Shown here one piece after another: positions 41,063 through 50,661 of a stretch of 64,000 nucleotides of DNA; position 1 is the first letter of the stretch; every line of letters begins with the position of its first letter. Origin of the DNA: Streptomyces sp. NBC_01591 (GTDB taxonomy: Bacteria; Actinomycetota; Actinomycetes; Streptomycetales; Streptomycetaceae); NCBI RefSeq assembly GCF_035918155.1, contig NZ_CP109327.1, forward strand, positions 434,001-498,000, read 5' to 3'. The notes below the pieces were generated by a model. It had not been told where the DNA came from. It did no database searches and worked only from the letters and a program-made list of their open reading frames with translations. The position numbers and the translations under genes are program-made.

Positions 41063-43108
41063 ATGACCTCCGCGACGCACCCCGAAGTCGCCGCTCTCCT
41101 GCAACGCGCCCACCGGATCGGCTCCGACGCCCGCAACACCAACTACGCCGGTGGCAACACATCGGTCAAGACCACCGGCACCGACCCGGTCACCGGGGGC
41201 GACACCGAACTGCTGTGGGTCAAGGGTTCCGGTGGTGATCTCGGCACGCTCACCGAGGCCGGGCTCGCCGTACTGCGCCTGGACCGGGTACGCGCGCTCA
41301 AGGACGTGTATCCGGGGGTGGAGCGCGAGGACGAGATGGTGCCGGCGTTCGACTACTGCCTGCACGGCAAGGGCGGTGCGGCCCCGTCCATCGACACGGC
41401 GATGCATGCCCTGGTCGAGGCCGCTCACGTCGACCATCTGCATCCGGACTCGGGGATCGCGCTGGCGTGCGCCGTCGACGGTGAGAAGCTGACCGCGGAG
41501 TGTTTCGGCGACAAGGTGGCCTGGGTGGGCTGGCGCAGGCCGGGGTTCCAGCTCGGTCTGGACATCGCCGCGGTCAAGGCGGCAAACCCGCGGGCCGTCG
41601 GGGTGATCCTCGGCGGCCATGGCATCACGGCCTGGGGCGAGACGTCCGAGGAGTGCGAGCACAACGCCCTGTGGATGATCCGCACCGCCGAGACCTTCCT
41701 CCAGGAACGGGGCAGGGCTGAACCCTTCGGCCCCGAATGGGCGGGCCGGGAGCCGCTTCCCGAGGAGCGGCGCCGGGAGCGTGCGGCCGCGCTCGCCCCG
41801 CTGATCCGCGGTCTGGCCTCCACCGACCGTCCACAGGTGGGCCACTTCACCGACACGGAGCCGGTGCTGGACTTCCTCGCCCGTACCGAACATCCGCGGC
41901 TCGCCTCGCTGGGCACCTCGTGCCCGGACCACTTCCTTCGTACGAAGGTCAGCCCGCTGGTGCTCGACCTGCCTGCGGACGCCCCGCTGGACGAGGCGGC
42001 GGCGCGGCTGAAGGAACTGCACGAGGAGTACCGGGAGGCGTATCGCGCGTACTACGAGCGTCATGCCTCGCCCGACTCCCCCGCAATGCGCGGAGCGGAC
42101 CCGGCGATCGTGCTGGTGCCCGGGGTCGGCATGTTCTCCTTCGGCAAGGACAAGCAGACGGCCCGGGTCGCCGGAGAGTTCTACCTCAACGCCATCAATG
42201 TGATGCGCGGTGCCGAGGCCGTCTCCTCGTACGCACCGATCGAGGAGTCCGAGAAGTTCCGGATCGAGTACTGGGAGCTGGAGGAGGCCAAGCTGCGCCG
42301 GATGCCGAAGGCCAAGCCGCTGGCCACCCGGGTGGCACTGGTCACCGGCGCGGGGTCGGGCATCGGCAAGGCCATCGCGCACCGGCTGGTCGCGGAGGGC
42401 GCATGTGTCGTCGTCGCGGACATCGATGCGGAGAACGCCGACTCGGTGGCGCAGGAACTCGGCGGGTCCGACAGGGCTGTCGCCGTGCCGGTCGATGTGA
42501 CCAGTGAGGAGCAGATCGCCGACGCGTTCCGGGCCGCCGCGCTGGCGTTCGGCGGTGTGGATCTCGTGGTGAACAATGCCGGGATCTCCATCTCGAAGCC
42601 GCTGCTGGAGACCACGGCCCGGGACTGGGATCTCCAGCACGACATCATGGCGCGCGGCTCGTTCCTGGTGTCGCGCGAGGCCGCCCGGATGATGAGGGCG
42701 CAGAACATCGGTGGTGACATCGTCTACATCGCGTCGAAGAACGCGGTGTTCGCGGGTCCGAACAACATCGCCTACTCGGCCACCAAGGCAGACCAGGCCC
42801 ACCAGGTGCGGCTGCTGGCCGCCGAGCTGGGCGAGCACGGGATCCGCGTCAACGGCATCAACCCCGACGGCGTGGTGCGCGGTTCGGGGATCTTCGCGGC
42901 CGGCTGGGGCGCCCAGCGCGCGGCGACGTACGGCATCGAGGAGGAGAAGCTCGGCGAGTTCTACGCCCAGCGGACCCTCCTCAAGCGCGAAGTGCTCCCG
43001 GAGCATGTGGCCAACGCCGTCTTCGCGCTGACCGGCGGGGACCTCACGCACACGACCGGACTCCATGTTCCCGTCGACGCCGGTGTGGCCTCGGCGTTCC
43101 TTCGATGA
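41063..43108 (+). CDS. Rhamnulose-1-phosphate aldolase/short-chain dehydrogenase fusion
   Basis: This 681-residue enzyme splits L-rhamnulose 1-phosphate into dihydroxyacetone phosphate and L-lactaldehyde, then oxidises lactaldehyde. Residues 1-420 are a class II aldolase domain with metal-site histidines in HVDHLHPDS and GGHGITAWGE. Residues about 428-680 are a short-chain dehydrogenase: TGAGSGIGKA (NAD), NNAG, and YSATKADQ with the catalytic Tyr and Lys. Length and order match the RhaEW-type bifunctional enzyme of Bacillus and actinomycetes. Start ATG with AAGGAAA upstream. Middle of the rhamnose operon. Confidence 0.92.
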   Translation: MTSATHPEVAALLQRAHRIGSDARNTNYAGGNTSVKTTGTDPVTGGDTELLWVKGSGGDLGTLTEAGLAVLRLDRVRALKDVYPGVEREDEMVPAFDYCLHGKGGAAPSIDTAMHALVEAAHVDHLHPDSGIALACAVDGEKLTAECFGDKVAWVGWRRPGFQLGLDIAAVKAANPRAVGVILGGHGITAWGETSEECEHNALWMIRTAETFLQERGRAEPFGPEWAGREPLPEERRRERAAALAPLIRGLASTDRPQVGHFTDTEPVLDFLARTEHPRLASLGTSCPDHFLRTKVSPLVLDLPADAPLDEAAARLKELHEEYREAYRAYYERHASPDSPAMRGADPAIVLVPGVGMFSFGKDKQTARVAGEFYLNAINVMRGAEAVSSYAPIEESEKFRIEYWELEEAKLRRMPKAKPLATRVALVTGAGSGIGKAIAHRLVAEGACVVVADIDAENADSVAQELGGSDRAVAVPVDVTSEEQIADAFRAAALAFGGVDLVVNNAGISISKPLLETTARDWDLQHDIMARGSFLVSREAARMMRAQNIGGDIVYIASKNAVFAGPNNIAYSATKADQAHQVRLLAAELGEHGIRVNGINPDGVVRGSGIFAAGWGAQRAATYGIEEEKLGEFYAQRTLLKREVLPEHVANAVFALTGGDLTHTTGLHVPVDAGVASAFLR

Positions 43109-43196
43109 CCCCCGTTCCCGCGACGCCCCGTGTTCCCGCGACGACGCGAGTTCTCGGGATGCCCCGGTCCTCCGCGATCACCCGGATGAGATTTCC

Positions 43197-44675
43197 ATGT
43201 CTGTGACGTCACGAAGCGACGCGACCTTCGCCGCCGTGGACCTCGGTGCCACCAGTGGCCGGGTGATCACCGGTCTGGCCGGTCCCGGGAGGCTCGTACT
43301 GACCGAGGCGCACCGATTCGCCAATACGCCGGTCCGGTTGCCGGACGGACTGCGGTGGGACGTGCTCGCGCTGTACCAGGGAATGCTGGACGGTCTGCGG
43401 ACCGCTGCGCGCAGCGGTCCGATCGCCTCGATCGGCATCGATACGTGGGCGGTCGACTACGGCCTTCTCGATGCCGACGGGGCCCTGCTCGGGCTGCCGT
43501 TCCACTACCGCGACCGCCGGAACGGGAGGGCCGCCGAGCAGGTGCTGGCGGTGTGCGGGGCACAGGAGCTGTATGCCGTCGGCGGGTTGCAGCATCTGCC
43601 GTTCAACACGGTGTTCCAGCTCGCTGCCCACCGAGCGAGTGCCCAGTGGGGCGCGGCACGGACAATGCTGCTGATCCCCGATCTGCTGACCCACTGGCTG
43701 ACCGGGGAGGTGGGCGCGGAGATCACCAATGCGTCGACGACCGGTCTGTTCGACGCGTCGGCCGGCGCCTGGTCCGATGCGCTGATCGGCAGGCTGGGTC
43801 TGGAGCGTTCCTGGTTCCCGCCGTTGCGCGAGCCGGGTGACCCGGCGGGGACACTGCTGCCGCATGTTGCCGAGTACACCGGACTGCCGGCCGGGACGCC
43901 GGTGACAGCCGTCGCCTCGCACGACACGGCGTCGGCGGTCGCGGCGGTTCCCGCCACCGAGCCCAGGTTCGCCTATGTGTCCTGCGGAACGTGGTCGTTG
44001 GCAGGACTTGAGCTGACGGCTCCGGTACTGACGGAGGAGTCCCGTTCGGCGAACTTCACCAACGAGCGTGGGGTGGACGGCACCGTCCGCTATCTCCGCA
44101 ACATCATGGGGATGTGGCTGCTGGAGGAGTGCCGACGGACCTGGGACCGGCGGGGCGAGGCTCCGGGCCTGGCCGCGCTGCTCGCGGAGGCGGCCCGTGC
44201 CCGGCCGTTCGCGGCGGTGATCGATCCCGACGACGAGGCGTTCCTCGCGCCGGGTGACATGCCGTTGCGCATCGACACCCATCTCGTACGGACCGGGCAG
44301 GCGCCGCCCGACAGTCGCGGTGGCTATGTCAGATGTGTGCTGGAGAGCCTGGCACTGGCTCATCGCAGGACGCTGCGGCAGGCTGCCGGTCTTGCGGGGC
44401 GGGAGTTGAGCCGGATCCACCTTGTCGGCGGGGGTTCACGCAACGAGCTCCTGTGCCAGTGGACCGCCGATGCCACCGGGCTGCCCGTCACGGCCGGCCC
44501 GGCCGAGGCGACCGCGCTCGGCAACATCCTGTTGCAGGCACGTGCCCATGGGCTGGTGGGCGACCTCATGGACATGCGACAACTGGTGGCACGGACCCAG
44601 GAATTGCGCCACTACACCCCGCAGGGGAACCAGCGGGCCTGGGACCGAGCTGCCGCCAGGCTGGAACCGACCTGA
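43197..44675 (+). CDS. rhaB: L-rhamnulokinase
   Basis: This 492-residue FGGY-family kinase phosphorylates rhamnulose at C1. Motifs are FAAVDLGATSGRVITG at the N terminus, SIGIDTWAVDYGLLD, VSCGTWSLAGLELTAP, and the C-terminal IHLVGGGSRNELLCQWTADA that binds ATP. The combination with RhaI and the aldolase fixes the substrate. Between it and the aldolase gene lie 88 bases with short degenerate repeats of GTTCCCGCGACG. Start ATG at 43197. Confidence 0.92.
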   Translation: MSVTSRSDATFAAVDLGATSGRVITGLAGPGRLVLTEAHRFANTPVRLPDGLRWDVLALYQGMLDGLRTAARSGPIASIGIDTWAVDYGLLDADGALLGLPFHYRDRRNGRAAEQVLAVCGAQELYAVGGLQHLPFNTVFQLAAHRASAQWGAARTMLLIPDLLTHWLTGEVGAEITNASTTGLFDASAGAWSDALIGRLGLERSWFPPLREPGDPAGTLLPHVAEYTGLPAGTPVTAVASHDTASAVAAVPATEPRFAYVSCGTWSLAGLELTAPVLTEESRSANFTNERGVDGTVRYLRNIMGMWLLEECRRTWDRRGEAPGLAALLAEAARARPFAAVIDPDDEAFLAPGDMPLRIDTHLVRTGQAPPDSRGGYVRCVLESLALAHRRTLRQAAGLAGRELSRIHLVGGGSRNELLCQWTADATGLPVTAGPAEATALGNILLQARAHGLVGDLMDMRQLVARTQELRHYTPQGNQRAWDRAAARLEPT

Positions 44676-44761
44676 GCCCATTCGTCACCTGCCCTCGACG
44701 GGCAGCCCGGGAGCCCTTCGGGGAAGCCCGGACCTTCGACGGAACCGAAGGAAGGAAACTC

Positions 44762-46225
44762 ATGACTGATGTCTCGCCCGCCGTGCTCGACGGTGTGCTC
44801 GCCCGCACCACACGCCGTCGTACCCGTGTCGGTCTGGTGTCCGGCGGACTCGGTGCGTACTGGCCGCAGTTCCCCGGTCTGCTCGACCGGCTGCGGCAGT
44901 CGGCCCGCTTCGTGACCGGGCAGTTCGAGGAGATGGGCTGCGAGGTCGTCGACGCCGGTTTCATCTCCGATCCGCAGGAGGCCGCGAAGGCCGCGGAACG
45001 GCTGCGCTCGGCCGACTGCGACATCGTCGTGACGTTTCTGACGACGTATCTGACAGCCTCGATGGTGCTGCCGATCGCCCAGCGCGCGCACGCTCCGGTG
45101 CTGGTCATCGACCTCCAGCCGACCGAGGCCATGGACCACCCGGACACCGACACGGCCAAGTGGCTGGCGTACTGCGGGCAGTGCCCGCTGCCGGAGGTCG
45201 CCAATGTGTTCCGGCGCGGTGGCATCCCCTTCCGCTCCGTCTCGGGTCATCTGCGCGACGAGAACGCCTGGAACCGGATCCGCCGCTGGATCCGGGCCGC
45301 TCAGGTGCGCGGCGCGATGCGCCACGGCCGACACGGTCTGATGGGCCACCTCTACCCCGGCATGCTCGACGTGTCCACCGACATGACGCTGGTCTCCACC
45401 CAGTTCGGCGGCCATGTCGAGGTCCTCGAATTCGACGATCTGCGGGTCCGGGTCGCCGGCGTGACAAACGAGGCGGCCGCCGAACGCGTCGCGCTCGCGC
45501 GTACGGTCTTCACCCTCGACGACTCCGTCGACGAGGTCGATCTCGCCTGGGCCGCCCGGGTCTCGGTCGGACTGGACCGGCTCGTCGAGGACTTCGGACT
45601 CGACAGTCTCGCCTACTACCACCGCGGCCTTGAGGGCGAGATCCACGAGCGGCTCGGCGCCGGCATGATCCTCGGCGCATCGCTGTTGACCGCGCGCGGC
45701 ATCCCGATGGCCGGTGAGTACGAACTGCGTACCAGCCTCGCCATGCTGATCGCCGACACCATCGGTGCCGGTGGCTCCTTCACCGAACTCCAGGCCCTCA
45801 ATTTCCGGGACCGGGTCGTCGAGATGGGGCACGACGGTCCGGCCCACCTTGCCATCAGCGCCAAGGATCCGCTGTTGCGCGGACTGGGTGTCTACCACGG
45901 CAAGCGCGGCTGGGGCGTGAGCGTGGAATTCGACGTCAGACACGGCCCGGTCACCACGTTCGGCATCGGGCAGGAAGCCGACGGGACCTTCACCTTCATC
46001 ACCTCGGAAGGCGAGGTCGTCCCGGGACCGCTGCTGGAGATCGGCAACACCACCTCCCGTGTCGACTTCGGCTTCGACCCCGGCGAGTGGACCGATGCCT
46101 GGTCCGCGACCGGCATCGGCCACCACTGGACGCTGTGCACCGGCCATCGCGCCAAGGACCTCAAGGCCGCGGCCGACCTGCTCGGCCTCCCGTTCCGCAC
46201 GGTCGACGGGCCGAACGACCTCTGA
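44762..46225 (+). CDS. L-fucose/L-arabinose isomerase family protein
   Basis: This 487-residue protein belongs to the arabinose/fucose isomerase fold: VSGGLGAYWPQFPGLLDRL at the start, DCDIVVTFLTTYLTASMVLP, PVLVIDLQPTEAMDHPDTDT, and a C-terminal part with SPEGEVVPGPLLEIGNTTSRVD-like residues. Those enzymes interconvert aldoses and ketoses with manganese. The same leader, GAAGGAAACTCATGAC, precedes it and the aldolase gene, and it follows rhaB by 86 bases, so it belongs to the operon. Rhamnose already has an isomerase, so a second substrate such as fucose or arabinose is possible. Actual substrate unknown. Confidence 0.82.
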   Translation: MTDVSPAVLDGVLARTTRRRTRVGLVSGGLGAYWPQFPGLLDRLRQSARFVTGQFEEMGCEVVDAGFISDPQEAAKAAERLRSADCDIVVTFLTTYLTASMVLPIAQRAHAPVLVIDLQPTEAMDHPDTDTAKWLAYCGQCPLPEVANVFRRGGIPFRSVSGHLRDENAWNRIRRWIRAAQVRGAMRHGRHGLMGHLYPGMLDVSTDMTLVSTQFGGHVEVLEFDDLRVRVAGVTNEAAAERVALARTVFTLDDSVDEVDLAWAARVSVGLDRLVEDFGLDSLAYYHRGLEGEIHERLGAGMILGASLLTARGIPMAGEYELRTSLAMLIADTIGAGGSFTELQALNFRDRVVEMGHDGPAHLAISAKDPLLRGLGVYHGKRGWGVSVEFDVRHGPVTTFGIGQEADGTFTFITSEGEVVPGPLLEIGNTTSRVDFGFDPGEWTDAWSATGIGHHWTLCTGHRAKDLKAAADLLGLPFRTVDGPNDL

Positions 46226-46261
46226 TTCCGTACGTGGTCTCTCGCCCCGCCGCAGTGTTTC

Positions 46262-47335
46262 TCAGTCCGTCGTCCTGGAAGCGGCATGCAGGCCGAGTTC
46301 GCGGTCGCCCAGCGGGGCGAAGAAGAATGCCACGTCGGCCTCGGTGACCTCGGCGAGAACCGCCGGGCTCCACTGCGGATTGCGGTCCTTGTCGATGATC
46401 TGGGCGCGCACGCCCTCCACGAAGTCGGGCCTGGTGAAGGCGGTGCACGAAGTCCGGTACTCCTGGTCGAGCACCGCCTCCAGGCTGCCGAGCGCACGTG
46501 CCCTGCGCAGGGCGGAGAGGGTCACCTTGAGCGCGGTGGGCGACTTGGTCAGGATGGTTTCGGCGGCCTGCTTGGCGGCGGGGACGCCACTGTTGTCGAG
46601 CCGGTCGACGATCTCCTCGACCGAGTCCGCCCGGTAGCAGGAGTCGATCCACTCACGGTGCGCGGCCAGTTCACCGCCTGGCGCGGGTGAGGCGTACCGT
46701 CGCACCGTCTCCTCGATCTCAGCGGCCGTACCGCAGCCGGCGAGGTCCGCGGTGAGCTCGGAGAGCCGCTGAGACGGTACGAAGTGGTCGGCGAGCCCGC
46801 ACAGCAGCGCATCACCCGCGCCGACCGCGTCCGCGGTGAGCGCCAGGTGGGTGCCGAGCTCGCCGGGCGCCGCACCGAGCAGGTGCGTACCGCCGACGTC
46901 GGGGACGAATCCGATGCCGGTCTCGGGCATGGCGATGCGCGATCGTTCGGTGACGACACGGACGTCGCCGTGGGCCGAGACTCCGACGCCGCCGCCCATC
47001 ACGATGCCGTCCATGATCGCGACATAGGGCTTGGGGAATCGGGCGATGCGGGCATTGAGCCGGTACTCGTCGCGCCAGAAGTCCATCGATGTGCGGCCGC
47101 CGGCCCGGGCGTCCTCGTAGATCGACCGGATGTCGCCGCCCGCGCAGAGGCCGCGCTCGCCCGCCCCGGTGATCAGGACCGCGGTGACGGAGTCGTCGAG
47201 CTCGGCGTCGGCGAGTGCTTCGGCGACGCACGCCACCATGGCGTGATTCAGCGCGTTGAGGGCATGTGGACGGTTGAGGGTGATGTGCCGGACGCGTCCT
47301 TCGGTGTGCAGCAGAACGGGATCTTCGTGGTTCAT
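46262..47335 (-). CDS. 3-hydroxyisobutyryl-CoA hydrolase-like enoyl-CoA hydratase family protein
   Basis: This 357-residue crotonase-fold protein carries the CoA-binding and oxyanion elements: RHITLNRPHALNALNHAMV, GERGLCAGGDIRSIYEDARA and MDGIVMGGGVGVSAHGDVRV. The catalytic acidic positions lie in MPETGIGFVPDVGGTHLL, which match the 3-hydroxyisobutyryl-CoA hydrolase group of valine catabolism rather than ordinary hydratases. An ATG at 47333-47335 starts the family-like sequence. It is convergent with the rhamnose operon and probably single. Confidence 0.88.
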   Translation of the reverse strand: MNHEDPVLLHTEGRVRHITLNRPHALNALNHAMVACVAEALADAELDDSVTAVLITGAGERGLCAGGDIRSIYEDARAGGRTSMDFWRDEYRLNARIARFPKPYVAIMDGIVMGGGVGVSAHGDVRVVTERSRIAMPETGIGFVPDVGGTHLLGAAPGELGTHLALTADAVGAGDALLCGLADHFVPSQRLSELTADLAGCGTAAEIEETVRRYASPAPGGELAAHREWIDSCYRADSVEEIVDRLDNSGVPAAKQAAETILTKSPTALKVTLSALRRARALGSLEAVLDQEYRTSCTAFTRPDFVEGVRAQIIDKDRNPQWSPAVLAEVTEADVAFFFAPLGDRELGLHAASRTTD

Positions 47336-47577
47336 GAGTGCGCTCCGGTCAGCCCCTGTGCCGTATCGACCGCCGATCGCGGACGATCTTCCGCTGCCAT
47401 TCTGCGGGGCGGGGCCGGTGCCGGGGCAGCAGGGGTCCCGAGTCCGCCCGGTCCGGCCTTCCGGCCGGATTTTGCCGGGTTCCCGCTGTGGCAACCTGCC
47501 GAAAGCGGTTCGACAATTAAGTCACTCAGTACGGGCCGTGCCGCCCGGCTGCCCGCCCGGCGACCTCCGGAGCAGGA

Positions 47578-49710
47578 ATGACCGATCACGACCAGCAACC
47601 GAGCACTTCCGTCCCGCCACGCCTGCTGATCGGGAAGTCACACAACGGCGAGAACGCGACGGCCCAGCGCCTTGCCATGAATCGGACGGGCAGCTTCGAG
47701 TGGGATGTGAGGACCGGGACGGTCGACATGGACGATGCCGGGCTGCTGGTGTTCGGTCTGGACCCGCAGACCTTCGACTCACGGGCCGAGACCGTGCTGG
47801 ATCGGCTCGAACAGTCTGAACGGACCCGTCTCGAAATGGCGATCGACGAGGCTGTCAAGAGCGGACGCAGTTCGTACAGTGTTCATTTCCAGGTGCCGCT
47901 GGACGACGGCAGGGACCAGTGGACCCACATCCAGGCACGCATATTGCGCAGCGACGACGGCCAGGCGCACCGGGTCATCGGGGTGGTGCAGGACGCCACG
48001 GCGGAAGTCACCCATTCGGCCTTCGTGCTCGACCTGGAAAAGCGGCGGCAGCGACAGACCAGCATCGTTGAACGTACAACGAGCGCGTTGTCACGCGCGG
48101 TGACCGTCGACGATGTGACCGCCGCGCTCACCGGACCGGGCGGGCTTGCCCGGCTGGGGGCCGACGGTCTCTCGCTCGGTCTGGTCGAGAACACCACGCT
48201 GAGCGTCATCGCTCTGAGCGGAGACTCGGTGGAGGCGATCGACGCGCTCGGGGACGCCGGGCTGGACCGGCGGTTCCCGCTGGCAGACACCGTTCTCAGC
48301 GGTCGGCCCCGGTTCCTGACCTCGGCCTCGGCTCTCACCCATCGTTACCCCGTGCTGACCCCCTATGCCGACCGGTTGAAGTTCCGGGCCGCCGCCTATC
48401 TGCCTCTCGTGGCCCAGGCACGTTCCCTCGGCACCCTGGCGCTCTTCTACCGCGAGAACACGTCCTTCAACGCGGATGAGCGCAATCTCTGTCTGGGGCT
48501 GGCCGCCATCGTGGCACAGTCCCTGCAGCGCGCGAAGCTCTTCGACGAGGAGCGCGAATTCGCCACCGGCCTTCAGTCGGCGATGTTGCCGCGGCGCATC
48601 CAGGAGATCGAGGGCGGCGAGATCGCCGTGCGCTATCACGCCGCCTGGAGCGGACGCCAGGTCGGCGGTGACTGGTACGACGTGATCGCGTTGCCCAAGA
48701 ACCGGTTCGGGATCGTGGTCGGTGATGTACAGGGTCATGACACGCACGCCGCCGCCATCATGGGCCAGTTGCGTATCGCCCTGCGCGCGTACGCCGGCGA
48801 GGGTCATCCTCCGTCGACGGTGCTGGCCCGGGCCTCGCGCTTCCTCGCCGAACTGGACACGGACCGCTTCGCGACCTGTACGTACGCCCAGGTCGATCTC
48901 GCGTCGGGGACCGTGCGCGTGGTTCGGGCCGGGCATTTCGGCCCACTGATCCGGCACATGGACGGCCGGGTCGGCAGCCCCCAGGTGCGGGGCGGTCTGC
49001 CGCTGGGCATCTCGACCGACTTCGGGGACGAGGAGTTCCCGGAGACTCGCCTCGACCTGGTGCCGGGCGAAACGCTTGTCCTGTACACCGATGGACTGGT
49101 GGAGGAGCCGGGGACCGACATCGATTCGGGTGTGCAGGCACTGATCAACGAGGTGAGCGCGGGGCCGGCGGGCGCCCAGGCACTGGCGGACCATCTGTCG
49201 GACCAGCTCTGGGAACGTTGGGGTTCGGGGGACGACGTGGCTCTTCTGGTCCTTCGGCGCAGCCCGGACCCCGGGTCACCACGGGCCCCGCGGTTGCACC
49301 AGTACATCCACCAGGCGGATCCGGAGGGGCTGTCCGACGCCCGGACCATCGTGCGTCAGGCCCTGACCGACTGGGAGATGGCCGAACTCGCGGACGATGC
49401 CGAGCTGGTGACCGGCGAGCTGCTGGTGAATGTCCTGCTGCACACGGAAGGCGGCGCGGTACTCACCCTGGAGGTACTGCCGGAACCCGTCCGGCGGGTC
49501 CGCTTGTCCGTGCAGGACCGTTCCAGCGCCTGGCCGAGGCGTCGCAGTCCGGGCGAAACCGCGACATCGGGGCGGGGCCTGCTGCTCCTGGATGCCGTCG
49601 CCACCCGCTGGGGCATCGAGCCCCGCGGCGAGGGCAAGGCGGTCTGGTGCGAGATCGGGCCCTCGGTGCCACCCGTCGCCACTCCCCCGCCTGCCGCGAA
49701 GCAGGTGTGA
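47578..49710 (+). CDS. SpoIIE/RsbU-type PP2C phosphatase with PAS, GAF and HATPase domains
   Basis: This 710-residue regulator has four parts: a PAS domain (about 35-145), a GAF domain (170-325), a PP2C phosphatase (345-565) and a C-terminal RsbW-like HATPase (580-700). The phosphatase has the metal-site motif GGDWYDVIALPKNRFGIVVG and GDVQGHDTHAAA, then LYTDGLVE and GDDVALLV. The HATPase shows GELLVNVLLHTEGG and GRGLLLLDAVATRWG. Such proteins control anti-anti-sigma factors: the phosphatase activates, the kinase inhibits. Target sigma factor unknown. No anti-sigma-antagonist gene is next to it. Confidence 0.92.
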   Translation: MTDHDQQPSTSVPPRLLIGKSHNGENATAQRLAMNRTGSFEWDVRTGTVDMDDAGLLVFGLDPQTFDSRAETVLDRLEQSERTRLEMAIDEAVKSGRSSYSVHFQVPLDDGRDQWTHIQARILRSDDGQAHRVIGVVQDATAEVTHSAFVLDLEKRRQRQTSIVERTTSALSRAVTVDDVTAALTGPGGLARLGADGLSLGLVENTTLSVIALSGDSVEAIDALGDAGLDRRFPLADTVLSGRPRFLTSASALTHRYPVLTPYADRLKFRAAAYLPLVAQARSLGTLALFYRENTSFNADERNLCLGLAAIVAQSLQRAKLFDEEREFATGLQSAMLPRRIQEIEGGEIAVRYHAAWSGRQVGGDWYDVIALPKNRFGIVVGDVQGHDTHAAAIMGQLRIALRAYAGEGHPPSTVLARASRFLAELDTDRFATCTYAQVDLASGTVRVVRAGHFGPLIRHMDGRVGSPQVRGGLPLGISTDFGDEEFPETRLDLVPGETLVLYTDGLVEEPGTDIDSGVQALINEVSAGPAGAQALADHLSDQLWERWGSGDDVALLVLRRSPDPGSPRAPRLHQYIHQADPEGLSDARTIVRQALTDWEMAELADDAELVTGELLVNVLLHTEGGAVLTLEVLPEPVRRVRLSVQDRSSAWPRRRSPGETATSGRGLLLLDAVATRWGIEPRGEGKAVWCEIGPSVPPVATPPPAAKQV

Positions 49711-49737
49711 CGACGAAACACGCGCCGCGCCGGGCGT

Positions 49738-49753
49738 GAGGCGGTGCCGCCTC
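49738..49753. terminator. Short hairpin between convergent genes
   Basis: GAGGCGG-TG-CCGCCTC is a perfect 7-bp stem between the convergent phosphatase and sortase-substrate genes. It is small for a terminator but well placed. Confidence 0.45.
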
Positions 49754-49800
49754 GACCGGCGGTCCCGGCACGGCCTGCGTCAGGACCACCGGTTCAATGG

Positions 49801-50421
49801 TCAGTGCTGTGCGGTACGACGCTTGCGCACAGCCCACATGATGCCGCCGCCCGCCAGCAGTACGGCCACAGCCGCTCCGGCAATGACCGGAGTGGCGGAC
49901 GAGGAACCCGTCTCGGCCAGGTCGGGCGAGCTGGGGCTCGGGGAGACCGCGCCGGGCGCGGACGCCGAAGGCACCTCGCTGGGCGTGGCACTCGCGATCG
50001 GCGCCCCGGTCGACGGAGCCGTGGACGGCGTGCCCTCGGACGGCGCGGGCGACGGGGTAGCGTCCTCGCACACGGGTGCCGTCTTGGTCTCGTCGCGCGA
50101 GAAGTTGTCGCCGTCACCGGCCTTGACGACGAGGTGGACCGTCAGCGCCTTGTCGTGTTCGGGCAGTTCGAGCTTCTTGTGGAACTCCTCGCCGAAGGTC
50201 TCGGTCGGCAGAAGGTCCTTGCCGTCGACAGTGATGGTCACCCGGTTGGTGACGTTGCTGTTGTAGGCGGTCAGGTCGAGGCTCACCTCGGAACAGGTCA
50301 CCGCCCAGGTGGGGGTGTGAGCTGTGGCCGGGCCGGCGGAGAGCACCACGCCGGTCAGGCCGACAACCGCGGCGGCCGCGAGCGTTCCCGCGGCGCGCAA
50401 CGATCTCCTGGGTATGGTCAT
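49801..50421 (-). CDS. Sortase-anchored LAETG surface protein
   Basis: This 206-residue protein has a twin-arginine-containing signal peptide (MTIPRRSLRAAGTLAAAAVV, cleavage near ATAHT), a folded part with CSEVSLDLTAYNSNVTNRVT, a Ser/Pro/Ala stalk (about 115-165), and the sorting signal SPDLAETGSSS followed by a membrane helix and RKRRTAQH. LAXTG is the motif recognised by class E sortases of Streptomyces, which attach proteins to peptidoglycan. The function of the small head is unknown. No sortase gene is in the window. Confidence 0.88.
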   Translation of the reverse strand: MTIPRRSLRAAGTLAAAAVVGLTGVVLSAGPATAHTPTWAVTCSEVSLDLTAYNSNVTNRVTITVDGKDLLPTETFGEEFHKKLELPEHDKALTVHLVVKAGDGDNFSRDETKTAPVCEDATPSPAPSEGTPSTAPSTGAPIASATPSEVPSASAPGAVSPSPSSPDLAETGSSSATPVIAGAAVAVLLAGGGIMWAVRKRRTAQH

Positions 50422-50661
50422 GGATTCTTCCTCCGCATGAGTTTCATCGCCCGAATGGCAGTGGGGCGCAGAGTACTGCCCCTGCCGACACCGCGCGCAC
50501 CCGCCCCATGAAGCACTTGCGGCATCAACTGCCCACGCATCACCGCTGGTTCGAACATGACGGACACGGTGCGGAAGATGGGACCGCGTGGGCGGCGGCG
50601 CAGAACAGCCACCGCCGGAGCGATTGGCGCAGAGGTCGAGGAGAGACCGGCGAAGCCGTTG

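Noticed and set aside
41033..43066. Long minus-strand reading opposite the aldolase-dehydrogenase fusion
   Set aside because: Low-complexity composition and no ribosome site; the plus strand has all catalytic motifs of the fusion enzyme.
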